This document shows positions 42,401-49,773 of a stretch of DNA of 64,000 nucleotides, in pieces. Source of the stretch: JAAYCI01 sp964370165 (GTDB taxonomy: Bacteria; Bacillota; Clostridia; Oscillospirales; Ruminococcaceae); the NCBI GenBank assembly GCA_964370165.1, contig CAYJIG010000005.1:5034-69033 (forward strand). Reading direction: 5' to 3'. The first letter of the stretch is position 1, and every line of letters begins with the position of its first letter. The translations under genes were made by a program, and so were the position numbers. Below the pieces are notes generated by a model. The model saw only the letters and a list, made by a program, of their open reading frames with translations. It was not told the DNA's origin and did not search any database.

Positions 42401-43004
42401 CGTGGGCGCTATCGAGGAGTATGCCGAGGTTAGCGAGCGGTATACATTCTTAACGGCGCAAGTAGGAGACGTGGAGGCCAGCAAGCTGTCGCTTGAAAAG
42501 ATGATAGCGGAGCTTTCGGCAGAGATGACGGCCATGTTCAGTCAAAGTTTTGTGGAAATAAATAAAAACTTTGCACGGATATTTACCGAGCTTTTTGGTG
42601 GTGGCACGGCGAATTTGTCGCTTTCAAATCCGGAAGATGTGCTGGAAAGCGGCATAGATATAGAAGTGGCACCGCCGGGAAAAATCATAAAAAATCTCAC
42701 AGCGCTGTCGGGTGGCGAGCGAGCGCTGGTGGCCATTTGCATATACTTTGCCATATTAGGCGTGAACCCGGCGCCGTTCTGCGTGCTTGACGAAATAGAA
42801 GCCGCGCTGGACGACAGCAACGTGGTGCGTTTTGCGCAATATCTGCGCAGGGTAAGCAACAACACCCAGTTCATCGTTATAACACACAGGCGTGGTAGTA
42901 TGGAAGAAGCGGATGTACTGTATGGTGTAACTATGCAGGAAGACGGTGTTTCGAAACTGCTTCGTTTGCAGGTTGGGGACGTGGACCCAAGCCTTGTACA
43001 ATAA
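39444..43004 (+). CDS. smc: Chromosome segregation ATPase SMC
   Basis: 1186 residues from ATG 39444, 5 bases after AAGGAG; an earlier GTG precedes that site. The N-terminal head has Walker A (GPNGSGKSNISDAIRW) and the C-terminal head has LSGGERALVAICIYF and LDEIEAALDD. Long coiled coils flank a hinge at about residues 505-630 (GVIGPVSTI, LGYRNRVVTRDGQVINAGGS). It forms the condensin-like ring with ScpA and ScpB, which are not in this window. The rnc-smc-ftsY order is conserved in Firmicutes. Confidence 0.97.
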   Translation: MYLKALEIQGFKSFPDKTRVAFDEGITAVVGPNGSGKSNISDAIRWVMGETSVKQLRGGGKMEDVIFGGTQKRNAMGYASVHLILDNADRRIDVQADEVVIGRKYYRSGDSEYSVNGQSVRLRDVYEMLLDTGLGRDGYSVIGQGRINEIVDNKSTERREIFEEASGIARFRYQKKDAERQLSSAEDNLVRLRDILGELQDRVGPLEKESKKAKKFLEYSADKKAHEVTLWVDTVHSTRENLRTQQRKIEIIEADYTAKGREISAIEDETEDIQNEINRAMLMIEQQNEAIVSVQEEIAEGETKVAILNHTIERNKKDADEMRMEVEKSGDTTGEMESEIALQKADIERAEKALEATNEKISVLEEEIAEIQKKSLEGGRRRDILQAHLAEMTDGITALKVTQAAAASTSQSAKIRLSEQSGILQNLQIDLEERQKQKEDIQGFLDDTMETLTRLENIKGGLEMKLAARQKALSEADAEERDVVRKAENAQQRIVMLQDLERSLDGFSHSVKEVVKAGRAGKLRGVIGPVSTILSVQSGYEIALETALGFGMQNIVVNSQSDAKAAMAFLKQTNGGRATFLPLDTVQPRRMDASKLPQGATSAQKLVKYDAKYENVASSLLANIVVVEEINEASHVAKQLGYRNRVVTRDGQVINAGGSFTGGSVSRTAGLFSRKQEIEELAAKLAQLQGKKDAAMEQTDKIKAEVDAISAELVATNSEAVVAGGDKIRCETELVKIDQSIAELKSREKAIAQDEEALKEQIAKASAEHKLSTAEQESLAQKIDTMTKELLGIAGEDDGFLATRERLNQELGSLRLAALGHKNDAQLHRQRIETLKSQTGESLARTEALKANISRLISENEGSENEIIALQESKEKLKEKVAQAQADIESLRASRMEKESSIKDQTMRERTIRDEREALGREIGTLTEQKNTIESRYDTTMSQLWEEYELTLPEAEAICIEFTTAADLNRRVRELRGKIRALGNVNVGAIEEYAEVSERYTFLTAQVGDVEASKLSLEKMIAELSAEMTAMFSQSFVEINKNFARIFTELFGGGTANLSLSNPEDVLESGIDIEVAPPGKIIKNLTALSGGERALVAICIYFAILGVNPAPFCVLDEIEAALDDSNVVRFAQYLRRVSNNTQFIVITHRRGSMEEADVLYGVTMQEDGVSKLLRLQVGDVDPSLVQ

Positions 43005-43125
43005 GAGAAAAATGTGTAAAGTGCGAATTTTGTATGTGAAAGTCTTTTTATTGTGATATACTGATAAGAAGAGAAGTTTTTTTGAAATGTTTTGTAAAAG
43101 TAATAGGGTTCAAAGGAGTATATAG

Positions 43126-44040
43126 ATGGGTTTTTTTGAAAAACTGGGCGTGGGCCTGAAAAAAACAAGGGATTCGATCTTTGGCTCGATTAGTCAAATC
43201 ATGGGCATAGGGGAAATTGACGACGAGCTTTATGAAGATTTGGAAGATCAGCTTATCATGGCGGACGTGGGCGCGGATGTTGCAGACGGTCTGGTTTCGG
43301 CCTTGAAAAAGCAGGTACGTGAAAGGGGTCTTACCACAGGCGAGGAAGCTCTTGGTGCTTTGAAAGAGATAGTAGAAGAGCGCCTGAAAGCCGATACCGA
43401 GATGCAGTTTGACAAAAAACCTACCGTGATTTTAGTTATCGGCGTAAACGGTGTAGGAAAAACAACGTCTATTGCAAAACTGGCAAATTACTATAAAGAA
43501 CAAGGCAAGAAAGTGATGCTGGCGGCAGGCGACACATTCCGTGCCGCGGCGGTGGAGCAACTGGGCGTTTGGGCGCAAAGGGTGGATGTGCCTATGGTGC
43601 GCCATCAAGACGGGGCAGACCCCGCAGCAGTAATATTTGACGCCGTGCAAAGTGCCGCGGCAAAAGGGTACGATATTGTACTTTGCGACACAGCGGGGCG
43701 CCTGCATAACAAAAAGAACCTTATGGATGAATTGTCAAAAATCAGCCGAGTGGTTCAAAAAGCCGAAGCGGGTGCCGGGATAGAAACCTTATTAGTACTG
43801 GACGCCGTGACCGGACAAAACGCCATTTCACAAGCAAAAGAGTTTATTGACGCGGCAGGCGCTACCGGTATTGTGCTGACGAAATTGGACGGCACCGCAA
43901 AAGGTGGCGCTGTCATAAGCATAAAAGAAAAGCTGGGCCTACCCGTGAGGTTTGTGGGTGTGGGCGAAGGTATGGATGATTTATTATTATTCGATGCACA
44001 AGCTTTTGTGGAAGCTTTATTTTTACAGGAGGATGACTAA
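43126..44040 (+). CDS. ftsY: Signal recognition particle receptor FtsY
   Basis: 304 residues, a short form with little acidic N-terminal extension. SRP GTPase motifs: GVNGVGKTTSIAKLAN (P-loop), GDTFRAAAVEQL, DTAGRLHNKKNLMDEL and TKLDGTAKGG. It docks SRP-ribosome complexes at the membrane. A TGATATACT extended -10 lies about 75 bases upstream, so it may have its own promoter. rdgB begins on the base after its stop. Confidence 0.97.
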   Translation: MGFFEKLGVGLKKTRDSIFGSISQIMGIGEIDDELYEDLEDQLIMADVGADVADGLVSALKKQVRERGLTTGEEALGALKEIVEERLKADTEMQFDKKPTVILVIGVNGVGKTTSIAKLANYYKEQGKKVMLAAGDTFRAAAVEQLGVWAQRVDVPMVRHQDGADPAAVIFDAVQSAAAKGYDIVLCDTAGRLHNKKNLMDELSKISRVVQKAEAGAGIETLLVLDAVTGQNAISQAKEFIDAAGATGIVLTKLDGTAKGGAVISIKEKLGLPVRFVGVGEGMDDLLLFDAQAFVEALFLQEDD

Positions 44041-44664
44041 ATGGCACAAAGAGTAATATTGGCGACAAATAACAGAAAAAAACTGGCAGAGATGACACGC
44101 TTGTTTGAAGGAAAAGGGTATGAAGTTGTCAGTATGGGCGAGGTGGGCGTGGATAAACTTCCGCCTGAAAACGGTGAAACTTTTGCCGAAAATGCAAAAA
44201 TCAAAGCTGTTGCGGCCGCTAGAGTATCGGGCGAAATCGCTGTGGGTGATGATTCCGGGCTTTGTGTGGATGCGCTGAATGGTGCGCCGGGCATTTTCAG
44301 TGCACGGTTTGCGGGCGAGCCCACCGACGACGATGCCAATAATGAAAAGCTGGTAAAAATGCTTTCACGGGTGCCGTATGCAAAACGTGGTGCGAAGATG
44401 GTGTGTTCTTTGGTGGTGGCGGCGCCAAACGGTGACTGCGTAGAAGTAAGCGGCGAGTGCGAAGGAATGATAGGTTTTTCCATAGACGGTGACAACGGGT
44501 TTGGGTATGATCCTTTGTTTTACGTAAACCAAAGAAGTTTTGCCGCATTGGAAGACGAAGAAAAAGATATGATAAGCCACAGAAGCAAAGCGGTGGCAGA
44601 ACTACTGAAAATATTACCGGACTTTTTTGCAAAGCATAATAATTCGGGGCAAGATGGTCAGTAG
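44041..44664 (+). CDS. rdgB: XTP/dITP diphosphatase (RdgB/HAM1)
   Basis: 207 residues. ATNNRKKLAEM at the N-terminus, GDDSGLCVDALNGAPGIFSARFAG in the core and GFGYDPLFY are the HAM1 family motifs. It hydrolyses non-canonical purine triphosphates (XTP, ITP, dITP) to monophosphates and so protects DNA and RNA. Its ATG directly follows the ftsY stop, with AGGAGGATG inside the ftsY end. Confidence 0.95.
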   Translation: MAQRVILATNNRKKLAEMTRLFEGKGYEVVSMGEVGVDKLPPENGETFAENAKIKAVAAARVSGEIAVGDDSGLCVDALNGAPGIFSARFAGEPTDDDANNEKLVKMLSRVPYAKRGAKMVCSLVVAAPNGDCVEVSGECEGMIGFSIDGDNGFGYDPLFYVNQRSFAALEDEEKDMISHRSKAVAELLKILPDFFAKHNNSGQDGQ

Positions 44665-44682
44665 CCAATATGAAAGGATAAT

Positions 44683-44991
44683 ATGAAACTAACAAGTAAA
44701 CAACGCGCGGCTTTGCGCAAAGAGGCAAACGGTATTGTGCCGGTATTTCAAATAGGAAAAGGCGGTATCGACGCACCTTTGGTGCAAGCTAGCATAGATT
44801 GTTTGGCAAAACGCGAGCTGATTAAAATAAAATTGCTGGAGACATGCCCGGTAGATGCACGCACAGCGGCAAATATTTTAGCCGGGGAGTGCAAGGCCGA
44901 GGTGGTTCAGGTGATAGGCAGAGTATTTGTTTTATTCCTCAGAAAGAAAAAAGATTCTGAATTTCGTGAGATATTAAAAAATGCAAAATAG
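44683..44991 (+). CDS. yhbY: CRM-domain RNA-binding protein YhbY
   Basis: 102 residues. A single CRM domain: LTSKQRAALRKEANGIVPVFQIGKGG, KRELIKIKLLE and VQVIGRVFVLFLRKK, the last covering the GxxG-like and hydrophobic core of the fold. YhbY associates with pre-50S ribosomal particles. The end overlaps nadD by 11 bases, a common Firmicute arrangement. Confidence 0.93.
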   Translation: MKLTSKQRAALRKEANGIVPVFQIGKGGIDAPLVQASIDCLAKRELIKIKLLETCPVDARTAANILAGECKAEVVQVIGRVFVLFLRKKKDSEFREILKNAK

Positions 44992-45580
44992 AAAGACGCT
45001 GATATTTGGCGGAAGTTTTGATCCACCGCATATAGGCCACATAAACCTTTTAAAAAGTGCAGTGGAGATTGTAAATCCCAATGAAGTGATGGTGATACCC
45101 TCGGGGATGTCTCCGCACAAAAAAACCAGCGAGACTGACTGGCATGTGCGCAGCGAAATGTGTGAGTGTTTTTACGATGTTTTCCCAAAGCTGACTATCA
45201 GCGATATTGAAAACAAGCGTAGTGGAAAAAGCTATACACACGACACGATATGCACTTTGAAAGAAACATATCCTGACAATGAATGGTATTTGTGTATAGG
45301 TGAGGATATGCTGGAAAGTTTTGTCACATGGCATCGATGGCAAGAAGTGCTTTCGATGGCAACTTTGGTGGTGATGCGTCGCACAAAAGGTGATAAAGAC
45401 TTGACGGACGCATTGGAAACGTTGAAAAAAGCAGGTGGCAAGGTACAACTTGCACAAGGTGCAGTGGTGCCGGCCTCGTCCAGTAACATCAGAAACATGG
45501 TGGCAAACGGCGAGGATATAAGTGGCTTGGTTTCACCGATAGTGGAGGCAGTTATCCGTAAACATTGTTTATATCTGTAG
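44981..45580 (+). CDS. nadD: Nicotinate-mononucleotide adenylyltransferase
   Basis: 199 residues. The nucleotidyltransferase motif is FGGSFDPPHIGHINLL, with the H(I/L)GH active-site pair, and the C-terminal SSSNIRNMVANGEDISGLV motif binds ATP. It makes nicotinic acid adenine dinucleotide from NaMN and ATP in NAD synthesis. The start overlaps yhbY, and yqeK follows. Confidence 0.95.
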   Translation: MQNRKTLIFGGSFDPPHIGHINLLKSAVEIVNPNEVMVIPSGMSPHKKTSETDWHVRSEMCECFYDVFPKLTISDIENKRSGKSYTHDTICTLKETYPDNEWYLCIGEDMLESFVTWHRWQEVLSMATLVVMRRTKGDKDLTDALETLKKAGGKVQLAQGAVVPASSSNIRNMVANGEDISGLVSPIVEAVIRKHCLYL

Positions 45581-45603
45581 TGTTCTGCAGGAGGGATGCG
45601 CCA

Positions 45604-46173
45604 ATGACGATGTATGAAGCACAGCAATGCGCAAGGAAGAATTTATCGCAAAAACGGTATTTACACACACAAAATGTGGCAGATTGTGCTCGGAAGTTGG
45701 CGATACGATGGGGTGCAGACCCTGAAAGAACAGAGATGGCTGCGTGGCTGCACGACATAATGAAAGAAATGAACAGAGAAGACTTGTTGCGAATTTTACA
45801 TCAAGATGATATAATAGCTGGGTCAACCCAGGAGCGGCCGCTACCTGTGTGGCATGGCACATGTGCGGCTATTTATGCAAAGCATACGCTGGGCATATGT
45901 GACGAAGAAATGCTTTCTGCTATTTCTTGCCACACCACAGGCAAAGCCGATATGACAACACTGGAAAAAGTGGTTTTTTTAGCGGATGCAATCAGCGCCG
46001 AGCGTGACTATAGCGGCGTGGAAGAACTTAGAAAACTGGCGATGAAGAACCTTGATATGGCGGTGGTGGAAATCATGAAGGAAAATATCCGCCATTTGCA
46101 AAGAAAAGGCAAAGAACTTGATAACGATACTATAGATGCACTTTCTTATTTGGAAAAAGAACTGAAATTGTAG
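45604..46173 (+). CDS. yqeK: HD-domain Ap4A hydrolase YqeK
   Basis: 189 residues from ATG 45604, 8 bases after AGGAGGG. HD-domain residues are in RYLHTQNVADCARKLAIRWG, AAWLHDIMKEMN, WHGTCAAIYAK and SCHTTGKADMTTLEKVVFLADAI. YqeK proteins cleave diadenosine tetraphosphate symmetrically to two ADP. The nadD-yqeK pair is nearly universal in Firmicutes. Confidence 0.94.
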   Translation: MTMYEAQQCARKNLSQKRYLHTQNVADCARKLAIRWGADPERTEMAAWLHDIMKEMNREDLLRILHQDDIIAGSTQERPLPVWHGTCAAIYAKHTLGICDEEMLSAISCHTTGKADMTTLEKVVFLADAISAERDYSGVEELRKLAMKNLDMAVVEIMKENIRHLQRKGKELDNDTIDALSYLEKELKL

Positions 46174-46203
46174 TAATGCACTATTAATCCGGAGGAAGTT
46201 ATT

Positions 46204-47628
46204 TTGAAGCAGGTAAACCGGGATAATTCTATGGAAGAACAAGTGGTTTTATTGCAAGATGCCATGGAAGAAAACCCAAATGAAAGAAAAAATAAGCCCA
46301 GTATTCCGGGCTACAAAAGGCAAGCTATGCCGCTCAATCGTAATGCACATAAAACAGAAAAACCCATACCCAGCGTGCAGGGTGATTATACCGGTAAGTC
46401 GCAACCTGAAAATAAAGAAGATGATATGATGAATAAAGAAACTGTGCAAAAACCAAAAGCAGAAGAACACACACAAGAGAATTATTCACCGCCACCACCC
46501 AAAAAGAAAAGACGTGGCCTGAAAATAGCTCTGATATCTTTGCTTGTGGTGATAGCTATTTTGGTAGGCACTGTTTTATTTATTGTGCAGTGGGCCAGTA
46601 GTGAACTGTTTGAAAGTGACGATGTGTGGTCCGGTAGCGTGATAGAAGAAATCCAAACAGAGGCTTTGCCGGAATATACAGGCAAAGGAATTGTGGCGGG
46701 TCTTGTGTGTGGTATAGCGTACGATAACGAAGACGCCGACGGATACACATCGGATGAAAAAATCGGCAACACCGACATGATTATGTATGTGATGTTTGAC
46801 ACGGTGAATAACACCATCAACATCTTACAACTGCCACGCGACACTTACATTGGCGAGGATATAGAGTCCGGCCCATACCAGAAAATAAACGGTGTGTATG
46901 TCTCGGCAGAAGATCCCACAAAGCGGATGGAAGCCTTGGCCACCACCATTTACGACCAGCTGAAACTGCCGGTAGACTTTTATGTGAAGCTTGATCTTGA
47001 TTCCATGAAAGCGCTGGTAGACCATATGGGTAGGTTGGATGTGTTTTTAACACAAGATGTGGTTGATCCTGAAAACCCTGAAAACGTGCTTAGTGCCGGC
47101 TGGCAAAGCCTTACAGGCACGGATGTGGAGTTTGTGGTAAGAAACCGCAACTATCCAAACAGCGATATCACTAGAATGCAAATGCAAATGAGCATTTATT
47201 CGGCGCTGTTCCGTGAGTTTAAAGAACTTACACCTACAGACCTTATGATGTGGATGAGAATACTTCTTTACTATATAGATGTAGGTGGCTTTGACGATGA
47301 CATCATGCAAGTGGCGGCGTTGGCTATTGACCTTTTGGAAGTTGAAAGCTCGGATGTAGCAATAATAAGGCCGGCATATGGCGGCAGCCAAGACCCACGC
47401 GGCGATGGCCAAGATTATATTTACTTACTGCCACAAGAAACAGCAGATGTTTTAAACGAATATTTCCGCCCGGATGGGCATATTGTGCCGGTGGAAGAGC
47501 TGGACATTCACACATTCCCAACAGCAGAATATGGCACAGCTCCCAGCAGTATAACCACCATAGGCGATATGCAAAACGTGGAAGGCGAGGCACCACCGGA
47601 TCCGACACCGCCTTCCGAAGTGCAATAG
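46204..47628 (+). CDS. LytR-CpsA-Psr family protein (first of a pair)
   Basis: 474 residues, TTG start 4 bases after GGAGGAAG. A cytoplasmic N-terminal tail of about 100 Lys/Glu-rich residues leads into one membrane helix (about 101-125). The LCP domain follows outside: NTDMIMYVMFDTVNNTINILQLPRDTYI, KINGVY, VDFYVKLDLDSMKALVDHMG and FVVRNRNYPNSDITRM, with the Arg and Asp residues that hold polyprenyl-pyrophosphate substrates. LCP enzymes attach wall teichoic acids or capsule polymers to peptidoglycan. The second LCP gene starts 7 bases later. Confidence 0.92.
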   Translation: MKQVNRDNSMEEQVVLLQDAMEENPNERKNKPSIPGYKRQAMPLNRNAHKTEKPIPSVQGDYTGKSQPENKEDDMMNKETVQKPKAEEHTQENYSPPPPKKKRRGLKIALISLLVVIAILVGTVLFIVQWASSELFESDDVWSGSVIEEIQTEALPEYTGKGIVAGLVCGIAYDNEDADGYTSDEKIGNTDMIMYVMFDTVNNTINILQLPRDTYIGEDIESGPYQKINGVYVSAEDPTKRMEALATTIYDQLKLPVDFYVKLDLDSMKALVDHMGRLDVFLTQDVVDPENPENVLSAGWQSLTGTDVEFVVRNRNYPNSDITRMQMQMSIYSALFREFKELTPTDLMMWMRILLYYIDVGGFDDDIMQVAALAIDLLEVESSDVAIIRPAYGGSQDPRGDGQDYIYLLPQETADVLNEYFRPDGHIVPVEELDIHTFPTAEYGTAPSSITTIGDMQNVEGEAPPDPTPPSEVQ

Positions 47629-47635
47629 GTGTAAT

Positions 47636-49180
47636 ATGAAAAAGGAGTATCATTCTTATCAGTCCGGTCGTATTCGGCGTAGAAATACAAGCGAAGAACA
47701 TGATACCACCTCTGTTATACAAAATCGGAATAACCACGGTAGCGTGTTTGATTATGACAGTGAATACAATCGGGCCACCGGTAATAAACCAAACAGCGTG
47801 TTTGACTATGACAGCGAATACGACAAGGCTGTAAAAAGCAAGCCCGACAGTGTTTTTGACTATGACGACACCCCAAAAACGCAAACCGTACGTAATAATG
47901 CGTTTGATTATGACGACGAGTATAATTTTCCGCAAACACGTAGAAGAAATATCAATGCAGTAGAGTACGAGGTGCCCATAAAGCAAAAAACACAAAGAAA
48001 CAATGTGTTTGATTACGACGATGTACCCGTGCAAAGACAAGCTGATTGGCAAGAAGAGTTTTTCGAGCCGCCGGCAAAACAGAAAAAAAGGCGTCGTCGT
48101 TGGCCTAAAGTATTGCTTGCGGTGGTGTTGTGTGTTGCGGTGCTGGGTGCACTGGGCGTGAACTACTTTAACGATATCTTCAACACTGGTATTTTAGGAA
48201 CTATTTTACCCACAAGTGTGCCAAAAGAGTATAACAAAAACGATGTGGTGCATATACTTGTGGTGGGTATAGACAACGAAGAGGGTCGAGACTACGGCGC
48301 AGGCATGGGTCTGACCGACATGATCTTATATTGCAGATACGACCTTAAAAATAATAGCCTGAATATGCTTCAAGTTCCCAGGGATAGTTTTGTGGGGGAT
48401 GAATATGACACAAACGGCACCGGGAAAATCAACGCATTATTGATTTCGGGTGATGACGAAAATGCGCCGATAAACAACTTGGCCGGCCCATTTCAGGAGT
48501 TGTTTCAGCTGCCTGTAGACCATTATGTGGCCATGGATATGGATGCACTTACTGCTATTGTGGATGCGCTTGGTGGCATTAATGTATATGTGCCACAGCC
48601 CATGAGTTATGCCGGAAGTAGCCTTGATCAAGGTTGGCAGTGGATGGACGGTGCCGCGGCAGAGTTTTTTGTAAGAAATCGCCAAGGTGATGGCTTCGAG
48701 CGTGGCGACATAGACCGTCTTGATAACCAAAGGCATTTTTATTCGGCGGTGTTTCGTCGGTTGCTCGACATGACGCCTACAGATATCATGAACCTTTTGC
48801 CGGTGTTTGAAAGCTATTGCAACACCGACATTCCTCTTAGCGACATGATGAGCTTGGCGGTGTCTGCGCTGAATTTACAGCCGGAAAACGTGATGTTTTG
48901 TAAGGCGCCGGGCGCCACGGCAGACCTTGACGGCAGCGGACGAAGCATGTATTACATAGACTTATATGGACGTGGAACGCAGGAAGATCCGGGGCTTGCA
49001 AATTTGCTAAATCAATATTTCCGTGAGGCCGAGCATCCTGTGCCTGCCGAAGAACTGGGCCTACCGCAGATACAAATACCGTCAAACATAGCGCTTTACC
49101 CACCAAATGTGCAAGGCATGTCTGAAGTGCAAGAGCCTGAGGGCGGCGCAGATGTGAATGTGGAGTGGCAACCGGGATAA
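47636..49180 (+). CDS. LytR-CpsA-Psr family protein with N-terminal FDYD repeats
   Basis: 514 residues. Residues about 36-135, on the cytoplasmic side, hold about six tandem units of 16-18 residues built on VFDYDSEY/VFDYDD. One membrane helix follows near 157-180, then the LCP domain: LTDMILYCRYDLKNNSLNMLQVPRDSFV, KINALL, VDHYVAMDMDALTAIVDALGG and FFVRNRQGDGFERGDIDR. The expected role is transfer of a glycopolymer from its lipid carrier to peptidoglycan. The short distance to the first LCP gene and weak AGGTG site suggest coupled translation. The repeat region is not a normal part of LCP proteins. Confidence 0.92.
   Translation: MKKEYHSYQSGRIRRRNTSEEHDTTSVIQNRNNHGSVFDYDSEYNRATGNKPNSVFDYDSEYDKAVKSKPDSVFDYDDTPKTQTVRNNAFDYDDEYNFPQTRRRNINAVEYEVPIKQKTQRNNVFDYDDVPVQRQADWQEEFFEPPAKQKKRRRRWPKVLLAVVLCVAVLGALGVNYFNDIFNTGILGTILPTSVPKEYNKNDVVHILVVGIDNEEGRDYGAGMGLTDMILYCRYDLKNNSLNMLQVPRDSFVGDEYDTNGTGKINALLISGDDENAPINNLAGPFQELFQLPVDHYVAMDMDALTAIVDALGGINVYVPQPMSYAGSSLDQGWQWMDGAAAEFFVRNRQGDGFERGDIDRLDNQRHFYSAVFRRLLDMTPTDIMNLLPVFESYCNTDIPLSDMMSLAVSALNLQPENVMFCKAPGATADLDGSGRSMYYIDLYGRGTQEDPGLANLLNQYFREAEHPVPAEELGLPQIQIPSNIALYPPNVQGMSEVQEPEGGADVNVEWQPG
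47741..48031 (+). repeat. Tandem FDYD repeat-coding stretch in the second LCP gene
   Basis: About six imperfect repeats of 48-54 bases, encoding SVFDYDSEY..., SVFDYDSEY..., SVFDYDDTP..., NAFDYDDEY..., NAVEYEVP... and NVFDYDDVP.... The first two units are closest at DNA level, which points to recent duplication; later ones have diverged. Confidence 0.85.
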
Positions 49181-49202
49181 AAATGCAAGCTGCTTTGTAA
49201 TA

Positions 49203-49211
49203 TGGTATAAT
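49203..49211 (+). promoter_or_regulatory. Extended -10 promoter upstream of rsfS
   Basis: TGGTATAAT (TATAAT at 49206-49211) is an extended -10 element about 100 bases upstream of rsfS, in the 134-base gap after the LCP genes. No clear -35. Confidence 0.45.
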
Positions 49212-49314
49212 ATAAAGATACCGTGCTTTATTTAAAGTTTCGCGACCATCAAGATATAGCCGATAATATGTGTTGTAACGTTGTTATCTGGCGTAAAAAG
49301 ACAGGGGATTATTA

Positions 49315-49659
49315 ATGGAACCATTTGAACTGGCAAAAACAATCAAGCATGTGCTGGACGAAAAAAAAGCAACAGATATCAAGGTGCTAAAAGTGGAAGA
49401 TCTCACCGTTTTGGCAGATTATTTTGTGATAGCCACAGGCACGTCGTCCACGCAGGTGGGCGCACTTAGCGATGAAGTAGACTATAAACTGGGCGAGATG
49501 GGCGTGCAACCTTTGCGAATTGAAGGTAAAAAAACAGGCGGCTGGATTCTTTTGGATTACGGCAGTGTTATTGTGCATGTGTTTTACCCGCAGGCAAGGG
49601 AATATTACGATTTGGAACGACTGTGGGCAGATGCTCAGCTTGTAGAAATAAAAGAATAA
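49315..49659 (+). CDS. rsfS: Ribosome silencing factor RsfS
   Basis: 114 residues. Family core: LDEKKATDIKVLKVEDLTVLADYFVIATG, STQVGALSDEV, GWILLDYGSVIVHVFYPQAREYYDLERLW. RsfS binds L14 on the 50S subunit and blocks joining with 30S when nutrients are low. AGGGGA lies 7 bases upstream of the ATG. The yqeK-LCP-rsfS-leuS order is conserved in Clostridia. Confidence 0.95.
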   Translation: MEPFELAKTIKHVLDEKKATDIKVLKVEDLTVLADYFVIATGTSSTQVGALSDEVDYKLGEMGVQPLRIEGKKTGGWILLDYGSVIVHVFYPQAREYYDLERLWADAQLVEIKE

Positions 49660-49673
49660 CGACAGATAAAGTC

Positions 49674-49705
49674 TTGACAGAGGTTTTTTTGTGTCGGAAT
49701 AAAAT
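49674..49705 (+). promoter_or_regulatory. Possible leuS promoter
   Basis: TTGACA at 49674-49679 is perfect, but the best -10 (TAAAAT, 49700-49705) is 20 bases away; AATAAA at 18 bases is weaker. The leader to leuS is under 70 bases, too short for a T-box. Confidence 0.35.
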
Positions 49706-49773
49706 AGTGCCAATAAATATATTGTCGCACATAAAATTAGGTGCCGCATGGATGGCAGTAGGAGTTGGGTGTT

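Noticed and set aside
47741..48031. CRISPR-like array
   Set aside because: The repeats are imperfect, in frame and encode a protein repeat; there are no spacers.
47324..48052. 242-residue minus-strand frame opposite the two LCP genes
   Set aside because: It mirrors the FDYD repeat region and LCP coding sequence; no family resemblance.
49660..49773. T-box leader before leuS
   Set aside because: The transcribed leader is under 70 bases and lacks the T-box sequence and a terminator.
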